DNA of 64,000 bases from Heterotrichella gracilis. Taxonomy: Eukaryota; Sar; Xanthophyceae; Tribonematales; Xanthonemataceae. A model generated the notes under the pieces. It saw nothing but the letters and a program-made list of their open reading frames with translations, made no database searches and was not told the origin of the DNA. The DNA is taken from positions 372,001 through 436,000 of the forward strand of contig JAULBX010000003.1 in assembly GCA_032358255.1 (NCBI GenBank). Reading direction: 5' to 3'. Below, piece by piece: positions 36,159-46,700 of this stretch; the first letter of the stretch is position 1; each line of letters starts with the position of its first letter. A program made the position numbers and the translations under genes.

Positions 36159-38217
36159 CTAGCCCAAGCTCCCTGAATCGCGGAAGACCCACATATTCTG
36201 TGCATCATCCCAATAAGGTACACTCTGATCTAATATGTCAACATCATTGGGCGCATGCACAAAAAGCACGGGGTCAGTGACATACTTGCCCCACCGCCGT
36301 AAATGGTCAAAAGTCCGTGTTACTGGTACCCCAGGCCCCAAAGTTCCGTCCCCCACAGGTGTGCCCTCATTCAAGGTGATGTGCACTGTTGGGGTTTTTA
36401 TCTTTACCTCTGGCACCGTGGCCAAAGATATATATGCACAATATACGTTTCTTTCTAGTACTTGATTCCACTCCACGACGTAGTCCATAACCGGGTCACC
36501 ATCGCTTGTCATCATGGGTTTGAGGTTGATGTCGAGCTTGTTGTGCCGTACCCTTACAGCAAGACAGAGGTATGGCCCTGCATATCAGCCAGCAATGCTC
36601 ATAAGTATATGTCTGCATCATATAAAACCCTGCTTCCCTCTTTGTGGTCCATGATATATTTGGCGCATGTGCCATCGAAGCGTGCATACGGGCTATGAGC
36701 AGTGGCTAGCCTATGGGCATGCATACCAAACTACACTACATTGTGGCCCGATGTGTGCACGACATACAGTAATCCTCATGCATTACACCTGTGCGCAATA
36801 ACCAAACAGCAATGGGGTTCAGGGGCGTGGGTGTACCTTCCCTCTCCGGGCGCTTCCTTTTCGTGGGCCGCTCTCCCTTTGCCGCCCTTGCCGCTCTGTT
36901 GACCTGTACTTGCGCCCTGCCCTTCGCAGCTGCACAATGACAACACTGCTGAGCATAACTCAATATATGTGGGTTGCATTGATTTGGGCAATAATCGGCA
37001 ATGCCACTTGGGGGTTGGTGTAGCAGAAAATGCTGGAATACGTAAACCTCTCCAAGCCTAATATGGGGCTGGTGGGTTCCAGGTGTGTGAAGGGGGGGGA
37101 CCCGTAATGGCCTTACCTAGCTCACTCATAAACTCAAAGTACGCATCGTCCCCCAATTTTCTTCCTGAGAGCGGCCGCTCCCAGTTTCGCTGCAGTGTTG
37201 ACCCATGTGTCACGTACGATATGTGTTTGGGCAAATCGGGCAGCAAGTATGGAATGGAATGAGTTGGCAGCCCGCAGTTGGGGTCTGCGCAGGGCGATAT
37301 AATGGAAATGACCCATTGTTAGCAAATTCGACTGTTCCACTTACAGTTTTCCGAATGCCTCAATTCGCCTATCATCCTCACTGCATACTCCCTTTTCTCT
37401 TGGTCGTGTACGCCTGCCTTAGGGTCAGCGTAAAATTCCTGTAAACACATGCATGCCTTATGTGATGCTGTTAATGTATACCCTAGCCAAGCGTCCAACT
37501 TATCAAAATAACCAACCTCGTAAATGGGCTCCACTTCTGCGTGAAATTGTGTTTTTTCCTTCAAGTCATGAATGCCATCCTCTATTGCTTTCTGCCAGTC
37601 CTTTGGACAATGCTCTGACCACGCAAACCTGCATGCGCATGAACTCTATGGGGCTCAGAAACGCAGGCAGAAACTAACAGTGTTTTTTTTGCCAGCATTA
37701 TACGGGTTCACTGATAGCCATGGCCAGACTGAAAATTGCTTTGGAAGACCTCTGAAGCTTGTCAACATCATCCAGTGGTTGGTCTTCAAGGGTTAGTATA
37801 CGTTCGTTAAAAGGGTTTTGGGTTCCAAGTTGGAGGAATGACACGATTCACTTCCAAGGAGATCACTACATGGGCAATATGCACAGCCTTCCACTTCCAA
37901 AGGTTGTTAGAGTTAGAGGTATGCATACCTCCCGCAGCATGAGATGCGACGACCACGCGGTTCCAGTCTGCAGTAATCTACAAGTCCTATGGTAATCTAT
38001 AATAATTTTTTTCTGCCCGCATGGAGCGCACCAACCCCCACTGGGATCCACCACCAGGATGGTGGTGGTGGTGGTGGTGGTGGAGGTGGCGGTGGTGGTG
38101 ATTGGAGGGTGAATGCTTACCCACCGCAAGGCAATAGAAGCTCTTCCCACTGCTTTGCCTCCTGGAACCAACGTTCACCCCATGGTCATATAAATTTGAC
38201 ACATAATTAGTATCCAT
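36159..38217 (-). CDS. unrecognised protein, 351 residues, basic central segment
   Basis: I do not recognise the family. Minus-strand exons 38217-38121, 37967-37929, 37783-37750, 37628-37517, 37438-37345, 37284-37117, 36929-36837, 36577-36159 join in a single frame from ATG to TAG, with every phase matching, which is good evidence of a real gene. One donor (GTCTTC after exon 3) is weak. The protein starts MDTNYVSNLYDHGVNVGSRR. It has an acidic and aromatic middle (WSEHCPKDWQKAIEDGIHDL), a loop of Cys/Pro/His residues (about 127-150), a strongly basic stretch at about 200-225 containing RPTKRKRPER that looks like a nuclear localisation signal, and a beta-rich C-terminus (LFVHAPNDVDILDQSVPYWD). 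No signal peptide or membrane helix is seen. It is divergently placed against the plastid-protein gene, 640 bp apart. It lacks the exon-end duplications common in its neighbours. Confidence 0.65.
38056..38100 (+). repeat. GGT/ACC trinucleotide run
   Basis: A short microsatellite of GGT units inside intron 1 of the 351-residue protein gene. Confidence 0.85.
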
Positions 38218-38857
38218 TGCCTGAATCCCATGCCAGCATCACCTCCCCCGACCACATATCACCCTGCCACCCCTGTCGTGTGCAGGCGAACGGTAACCCT
38301 TCAAGGGGGTGGTATACAAGGCATTAAATGCACGAGGTGGCCAGACCTCATCCGATTGGCCAGGCCTGAAAGCAGACCGAGTGGGGTGCTTTTGCCACAA
38401 GTTTTGGAGTGTTGGGCAGTCAGCAGCACCTTCATGTGCACCACTGGCGTTTGTGGCAACCTGTTGTGTATTCAAAGTTCGGTTGTATCTCGCTGGCACA
38501 CAATCTGCCGGCTTGACGTGTCCCCTATCCTCAACAGTATTCAACTGAACAAGCCTTCTTGCTCGACCTGGTTTACTATGTACACCTGCGTCACGTTACA
38601 AACTTCTTTTATCCTACTCGTTTGCCGGTGACCTTGTGGTGCACTGTGTTGGGGCTGTGTACCTCGGTGGTGGCACTCCAGAACATTGCCCTCCTCCGAA
38701 ACCACTTCGTGGCATGTAGTCAACTGTATTGCTATCTTACCCGCAAGGCGTGCAAGCACCACGCTGTTGACTGCAACCAGGACTTACAGCTGGTTGGACC
38801 ATAGCTCTTGTGGTGGTTGAGCCATTGCCCCGCTGCTGATCTGAAGCAACATCAGCA
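38218..38857. promoter_or_regulatory. 640-bp divergent promoter region
   Basis: It separates the ATGs of two genes transcribed outward, so it should carry both promoters. No gene and no clear motif seen. Confidence 0.45.
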
Positions 38858-41800
38858 ATGGCAATGGTGGCCTGCACAACTCTTCAGCCAGTGGAGCAGT
38901 GCAGCACCAGCAATAGTGCCACCCACCCACTTGTAAGGACCCATCTTCAACCTTTGAGGTCCAGGGCCTCCAACACTCACCTGCAACAACGGCAGCTGTC
39001 GTGTCGGAGGCCAGCAAGGTGTGCCCATGCACAGTCCCTGGGGGTCCGGTGTGCTGTGACCAAGGCAGATGGGACGTCCTCTGATACGGAAGAGAGGACA
39101 ACTGTCAGCACGAAGCAGGTAAGATAACCTTGAACCTCGTTTGGACAAAGGCTTTCTACTGAACCTGCATTTCCTGACCAAAGCCATGCAATAGGGCGCC
39201 ATGCTTGGATACACACACTTGGTCAGGTTGGCACCTGCGCTCAAACTTTGTGGATTGTCTAACCAGACCCAGGAGGACAGTGTCAGACTTGCCAGTTGGC
39301 TAAGCCGCACCCAAGTCCAAGAGGGCCTGGGTGATACCACCGATGATACATGCATACACATATATCACACATATATAGACGCACCCCCACATATTGCCCA
39401 GCAGGAAGAGGAAGCCACAGGTCCCTCGGAAGACGACGCTGCACACCAGTTCAGCCCCAGCCTGATGCGGCGGCTAACCAGCGCCACGTCAGCCTTCCAA
39501 GCGCTGGACATCCTCTCCGAGGCCCAGGAGGACAGCCCCAGCCTCCCGCTGCAGCTGCTCACCGACGATGACTGCAGGTATGCCATTCCTTGGGTCAAGG
39601 GGGACCCTGTTTACTGGAGTTTGTGTGGAGCTGGCATTTGGCAGCGGCTTGTGGAGCACAGGCTTCCATGGCATGGGGTTACACGTGCCCCCTGGGCACG
39701 CATGGTACTGCAACTTGCAACCTGCAAACAGTGCCACGAAACCCTTAATTCTCCTCCTCACCACCCATCACCACCACCACCACCACGCCCACCTGGGCAA
39801 GCTCTATGGCACTGTAGAGCTAGAACCCGGCCACTGCAGGACCATAATCCTGGCCAGCCTGGAGCGCGGCAACGTGCAGCTAGCCCTGTCCATATACGAG
39901 GCAATGACCTCAGCCCCCACGCAGAGTGTGGCCGCCTCCTACGACAGCGCGCAGCCAGGCAGCCTGGGGTGGCCGGTGGCCTCACTGGCCAGTGTCACTG
40001 CGGTGGCGCTGGGCCTGGCCAAGGCGCTGCGCGTGAAGGATGCGGTGCAGGTGGGGCGCTGGCCTTGAGCCTCAAGCCTGAATATAGATCTCGAGTGTGT
40101 CAATTGTGGTTTAGGGCTTGAGGACAGTAACTATATGCGTGGGGGTATTGTACCTCCCTGTTCTTCGTCAAGCCCTAGTCACAGTTGCGTGCTCGCCTCG
40201 GGTGGGATTAGGGGTTTAGGGTTTCATTACCCGTAATCAGGAAAGCATTAATATTTACGGACCATCCCCCTGTGCAGGTCATCAACGACCTGCGAAGCAG
40301 AGGGGTCCCCAAGGCGGAGGAGGTGCCCTTTGGGGACGTGGTCAAGTGCCCGCTGGATGTGCGGGTACCCTTAGCCGTGGTGGCACCCAATGAAGGGGCC
40401 AAGACGGCCCGCTGCTCGGTCACCAAGTACGAGTTTGACCTGTTCTCTGGAGCAGTCACCGAGAGCAAGTCAGAGGCTAGGGTCAGCAATGACAACCTGC
40501 TGGTCAAGGCAGGTGAGCTGGAGGAAATGTTACTGCTAAACCCTACACCCTAAATTCAGTATCCTAAACCCTAAATTATGCAGGTGACTTGGTGGGGGTT
40601 TAACTGTGGAACCTGGAATTCTAAGCCCTGAATCGACTACCTGTTCTCCCCATTGCGCCTGCTGAACCCTAAAATCCAGTACCTTCAACTCTGACCCCCT
40701 CCCCCGCAATCCTGCAGCGCGCCTGGCAGGGCTGTGGAAGAAGCCCTCGGTGCAGGCGGTGCACGAGGTGGTGGTCTCCGCACCCAATGGCGTGGCCCGC
40801 ACCTTCCGATTCGGGACCTCTACTGCGGTCCTGCCAGCCTCGCTGGGTGACCGCATCACCATTGTGTGCTCACCCATGGAGCGATCTGTCAAGGGCTCGA
40901 GGTTCTTCTCCCCCAGCCCACCAGGCACCATCCCTGGCCAGCCGCTGTCGGTATCCAACCACACAACAGGTGAGAACCCTGTTCAGGGTTTGTTGGCTAC
41001 ATTCGAACCAGTACAACCGGATATTTTTCGTTATATGCGCTCGACCAATTTCCCACAAAAATGGGTGTGGCGTACCCCTTGGATTGACCCGACTCTTGTA
41101 TGACAGCCCCCCACACACATTCCACCTCACCTACCACCTCCCTCCCCCGCAGGCCAGCAATCCCTGCTCCTGCGTCCCCCACCACCCTCGGGCGGCGGCC
41201 TCCCCTCCTGGGCCCTCCCAGCAGCCCTGGTCCTGGCCGGCAGCGACGCAGCCACAACCCTCATCGACCCCACCCTCCCCTACCTCATCGCCGCCGGCGC
41301 AGCCGCCCTTGCCGGCGGCACCGTGGTGGGCAACACCCTGGTCCTCCCCCGCTTGAAACAGCTTCCGGAAGCCTCCCTGAGGGTGGAGCAGACCAGGCAG
41401 CAGCTGCTGGCGCAACACGGGCAGCTTGCGACGCGGGTGGGGGAGCTGGTGGGGGCCGCCTCGGAGGATGTGCGCACCCTGGCCAAGCTGTACCAGCTCC
41501 AGAACAAGATGGACTCGGTGGGGAGTGCGGCGACATACAGCACGCGTATGGGGCGGGTGGGCAAGGCCATGCAGGGCATTCAGGTAAGGAAGTATTCAGA
41601 TTGGAGGTGGGGGTGGATGGGTGCATGCTGGGATAGAGGGGCGGGTGGGTGGATGTGGAGTGTGATGCGGGGTGCATATTTAGATGCCATACGAGGTGAT
41701 GCAATCTGGCGAGGCGTTGATAGCATGGACTCAGTAGGGTGTGCGGCCACATGTAGTACGCGCATGGGGCAGGTGGGCCAGGCCATGCAGGGCATCCAGG

Positions 41801-42606
41801 TAAGGGAGTTTGAACCAGAGTGGAGGTGGGGGTGTGTGGGTGCATGCTGGGGAAGGGACGAGGGTGAACGGATGTGGGGTGTCTTACGGGGTGCACTAAT
41901 ATGATGTCATGCGATGTAATGCAATCTGACGCGGCTTTGATAGCATGGACTAGAAAGGGTCCTGCTCTGAAAGCTTTCAGTGCTCTGCTTTAGTGCACAA
42001 TGGAGCAAGTTGACTGACTCGACACTCCTCCTCCTCGTGATGAGCATTGGCACATGGAAAGGCATGCCCCTCCGCCTCCCCTCACCTACACCTTTTACCC
42101 TTTTTCCTCAGGAGCGGCTTGAGAAGCGCCTTGAGCTGATCGATGGCTACTCTCGCGTGCTCAACATGATCGAGATTGAGGTGGAGATGGACTCGGAGGT
42201 GCCCGCGGCAGAGATTCTAGGTGAGTGGGGGGTGTTGCGTTGGTGGGTATGGGTGGTGGGGAGGCAGGGCTGTTGGCCCTCTTTGCATTGCCGCTTTGGG
42301 GGACATGAGGATGTGGTGGAGAGGGAGTCCGGACGGACACATGCATATTGTCACCCCAGCGCCACTTGTGTGCACAGGGAACCCACGCATAGTGACACAT
42401 GTAACTGTATTGGCCTTTTGGCTGCTGCTGCACGCGTCCACCATCCTTCCCACATTTTCGGGACCCTGCTGACCCCCAATCCCCCCCCCCCTGCAGGCAT
42501 CGAGGAGCAGATTGCCCGCCTGGTTGAGGTGCAGGACCTGCAGGAGCGATGGACCCTGCAGGCTGAGGCGCAGGAGGAGGTGGAGAAGCTGCTCAGGGTG
42601 TACTAG
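38858..42606 (+). CDS. unrecognised plastid-type membrane protein with PPR-like segment and coiled-coil tail
   Basis: Exons 38858-39118, 39402-39577, 39840-40050, 40278-40512, 40718-40969, 41153-41583, 42112-42220, 42497-42606 join in frame to 594 residues. Residues 1-60 (start MAMVACTTLQPVEQCSTSN, rich in Ser/Arg/Gln, few acids) resemble a plastid transit peptide. At about 141-172 CRTIILASLERGNVQLALSI followed by YEAM resembles one pentatricopeptide-type helix pair. Residues about 210-375 are a mixed domain with KYEFDLFSGAV and ITIVCSPMERSVKGSRFFSP. Two hydrophobic segments follow (WALPAALVLAG; LIAAGAAALAGGTVVGNTLV), then a long charged helix region (EQTRQQLLAQHGQL to EEQIARLVEVQDLQER), probably coiled coil, ending at TAG. 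This suggests a membrane-anchored plastid protein with a helical soluble tail. I cannot name the family. Confidence 0.75.
41719..41850 (+). repeat. copy of exon 6 end plus donor and following intron
   Basis: Matches 41503-41634 at an offset of 216 bp. It covers the codons MDSVG.AATYSTRMG.VGKAMQGIQ, the GTAAGG donor, and about 50 bases of intron. It can still be read in frame, so it could act as an alternative exon. Confidence 0.92.
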
Positions 42607-43734
42607 GGTTTTTGGGGAGGGTTTCTGTGCCAGCAGACCCTAGCGACTGAGGCGGAAAAGCTGCTGATGGGCTATTAGGGTTTTGGCGAGGGTTTTCTGT
42701 GCAAGTGATGGATATTACAGGCTGATCGGGAATGTTGAGGGCCTGCTAGAGTAGGGTTGGGATGTGCAAGCGGGGGAGGGGAGGCTTGTGGTGGTGGCTG
42801 GGGGGGTTTACGTGGTGAGTGTCATACGTGCATGTTGTGAGTACCTGTGTGGGGATAAGCTAGGCGCTGTTTGGTGGCAGGCATGTGTGCTTGGGTATAT
42901 GATAGGATATGGGTGAATGGGGGAGGCGCCATACCTGGAACGGGGGACGAGGGTGGGTTGTACGAGTAGGGGATTGAGGAGCGTCTGTGTGCAGCCGGCC
43001 GGCCCCGCGTGTGACGACAGTTATTTGATTTTCTGAATTTGTGGGAAGTGGATTTGATGCTTGAGATTATGGATTTTGGACGTTAGGATGAGCCATTGTG
43101 GGGAACTGCACACACATCACCAGCGTGCAGGTTTTGCGCAATGCTTGCTGGGATTCAGGGTCTGATGTGGTTCTGTGTGTTTCCTCGCCAATGGCCCCAT
43201 GGACCCTAGATGGCAACCAGTCTCGCTACTGCTGAATTTGGTGACAGTGCGACTGACAGTATGCGCTTGTAGATACAGTCTGGGTAGAATTGGAACTCAA
43301 CATGCTATGGGCCCAACTTGGGCGTGCGTCGGGAACCTAATTTTTGGGAGATAAGTGTGATATAAATTGGTGTGCTTGAATAGTATGCAAGCGCTGTAAT
43401 GATACTTTCTTGTTTTGTGACGGGACAATGACTGTAAGCAGAAGGCTTGCAAGCTTTGGCTTTGAGAGTGAAAACGTGTGGAGGAGGCCTTGATAATAGA
43501 GCCTGTCGCACATCATACATGACCACCACCACTATGTCATAGGTGGGGTACTAGGATACTTGGTGGGAAACACAACCATTTACACGGCCTTGCCACAGTA
43601 CTGAACAGATCTCTGGCTTTCTTAAGCTCATAGGCATAATGCAACTGTGCTTAGGTAGTCGTTCCCTATCATATCTTACGCCTCAACTTCAACTCAGGCT
43701 GAGCAAGCAGCAGGTTGGTGGTGGGGTAACAACC
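42607..43734. other. intergenic between two plus-strand genes
   Basis: No recognisable gene. It holds the 3' UTR of the upstream gene, the terminal-exon copy listed separately, and the promoter of the kinase-epimerase gene. Confidence 0.5.
42647..42703 (+). repeat. copy of the terminal coding exon including its stop
   Basis: Matches 42575-42631 at an offset of 72 bp. The true end reads EVEKLLRVY-stop; the copy reads EAEKLLMGY-stop, followed by the same TAGGGTTTT.GG.GAGGG.TT 3' flank. Confidence 0.9.
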
Positions 43735-46700
43735 ATGGTGGGCAAGTACGTCGTAGGAGTGGATGGGGGCACGGAGAGCCTAAGAGCTGGCGTGTTCGAC
43801 CTGGCTGGTGGGTGTACTTCTGCTGTTCGCCTGTGACCTGAGCTTGTAACTGCAGCTATTGTCCGCCATGGGTGGCTGTGTATATTTGCAAGGTATAGTG
43901 CGAGGGGTACAAGGTCAAAGATAGTTCGGTTCTATCGCTTCGCCATAGGTTCTAAGTTTTATTTCTCGTTTTGCACCTTGCAGGGGTCTGTGGGCTGTTG
44001 GAATGTTTTGGTAGTAGGCCATGCGTGTGTGGGGCCATATGCATGCATGCATTTGTTATGGTAGACATTTGACACCCCGAACGAGAGGTTCGCAAGCTGC
44101 GCTGTGCAACAACATGAATTTTTCTGCAGTTCCTGAACCTAAACCCACGAATGTGGACCCCAGCCCCACCTGCCGCCCCCTGAGCTTGGATGCATGCATG
44201 TGTTGCACCCGCAAACCTCTATGCCCTAGAGGGTTGAGGCCCTTTGCCAGTCCTAACCAGTCTCTCTATGATAACAAGCGCAGATTATTGAGTACGTCCT
44301 TCCGCACACGTGTCTGCAGCCAGCTAGGCAGGATGCACATAGGTGGCGCACAGTCCCCACACCACCTTCCCTCCCCGCAGGTACCCCGCTTGCATTCGCA
44401 TCCTCCCCTTACACCACCACCTACCCCCACCCCTCGTGGGCGGAGCAGCAGCCACAGGACTGGTGGGAGGTGCGCTCCGAAAACCCTAGTGAACCCTAAC
44501 CAAACCCTAGGGAAATCCAGGCCAGCATGCGCACAACGACCGATCAAAGCACGCCTACTGAAATCACTGCAAGGAAAGGTAGCAGCGCTGCATGAATGGC
44601 ATTTCCTCCTAAGTGCATGGTAAAGGCAGCAGCACTGCATGTGAGGCAACGAAGCCTGAAAGGCGAGGTTATGGGCACAGCGTGCTTGCCCTGTCTTGTT
44701 GTCTTGTTGTCTTGTTATAGGCGGTACCACCTGTTCATCCTTCACCAAATTTTCTCCATGCCATCAACGCAAATGGGTAGCAATTTTCATGTGGGTGGTG
44801 TGGCTGTGGCGGTGGTGGGTGCGGGCTGTGGTGTGTCATGCGGGTGGGTGTGGCTGGTGCAGGCGCTGGGCGTGGCTGTGGCTGCGGCTGTGGCTGAGGC
44901 TGGTGTGGCCCCGGAGGAGGTGTGTGCGCTGTGCCTGGACACCACATGCTGCACAGTGGTGGCGCTGGATGAAGGTGGGGATGCGTTCACGGACAAGGAT
45001 TCTACCACTAGGGTTTTGTATTGGGCCTACTTTCTCCTTTGGAGACAAAAGCTTTGCTTTGTTTTAAAGGAAGGTTGTCGAGAGGAAGTGCGTGTTTTGT
45101 GAATGACCACAGTGGTATTGGTGCCGTATTGTTTAAGTTATTAGAGTTTCGATGGATACTGTATCTTTGTGCCAATTGCCTCTCCCAAAATCCACCCTCC
45201 CCGTCTCCTCCACCAGGTGGCGCCCCCCTGCGCCCCGCCCTCCTGTGGATGGACATGCGCTCCGCACCCTGATTTCAAAACGAACCAGGACAAGTTTATT
45301 AGCCTGCCGCATTTTGAAACCACCTTGGCCGTTGCCTTCTCCGCACCTCAAATATGTCACTCCTCCCGTCCCTGTTTCACACTCTCCCTTCATTCCAGGT
45401 GGCGTCCCCCTACGCCCCGCCCTGCTGTGGATGGACATGCGCTCCGCCCCCCAGGCTGCACAGGTAGCGGCCACCGCTGACGTGGCGCTGGAGGTGAACG
45501 GAGGGGGTGCGGGGCCGGTGTCTGCGGAATGGATGGTGCCCAAGGCGCTGTGGCTGAAGCAGAACGAGCCAGGGGTGTACGATAGCGCCAAGTACATCTG
45601 CGAGTACCAGGTGAGGGGGTGGGTCGTTGTCCATCAAGGAATCGTTTCCTGATCCATTTGATTTATTTATATGTGCTGGTATTGGGAAGGGTTGTAAAGA
45701 GAAGGCTGTGAATGTGAATGTCACTTAATTCCTTTTCCTGAGGATTTGTTGAACCTCTCCTTTTGCACGCTGTATATGTTTACCCCCCCCACACACGCCA
45801 CCCCTTCCCCCTCCCTGCAAGATATGCATGTTTGCCTTCCCCTTGTTGGAGGGCTAAACTCCCCCCCGTTATCCCTTTTTGTGTAGAAACGCATCATTTT
45901 CCTCCCCTTGTGCAGGACTACATGAACTTCCACCTGACAGGCGCCATGGTTGCCTCCCTGAACAACGTGTCTGTGCGCTGGCACTACCAGCAAGGCAGGG
46001 GCTGGCCGCTCACCCTGCTTGGGAAGCTTGGCATGGGTGACCTGGCGGGAAAATGGCCACAGCAAATTGTGGCGCCAGGTGGGTGGGGTGGGGTCCTGGT
46101 GAGGGGGCAGGGGGCCGCAGCAATGCATGGCAAATGTGTGCATCGCATTCAGGGGTGTTATCATCCTCAACATCAAGTTTTTGCGGGTATATATTGCAGT
46201 GGGAAAGGAGCTTAGGGAGAATTTGTTTTGTCCTATAACTTGAAAGTTTGCAAACACGTTTGACCGAAACTAATGCCATGTTTGATCTGCTTTATCACTT
46301 GGAGATGTCAGAAATATCATACAGAAGGGGGGAGGAAGAGGACTAAGATTGTCACTCACGTTAACTTGGGCCCATAACCCCTTTCCGCACCACAGGGGAC
46401 GTTATTGGCGGGCTGACTCCTGCTGCGGCGGCGCACGTGGGCCTGCCACCTGGCACGCCTGTGGCGCAGGGGGGTGCGGATGCCTTCATCGGGATGATTG
46501 GCCTGGGGGTGCTGGAGTCAGGCCAGCTGGCGCTGCTGACAGGTGCGAGGGAAACCCTAGGGCAAAACCCTTGGGCAACCCTAGCAAACCTTAGGACATC
46601 CCATTCTCAGGAAACCCTTGCAAGCCCTGGAGAGGAATGGATTTGGTGTACCACTCTCAGTGGGCCAAGTACTCAGGAACCACCATTATAAAGGGATTTT

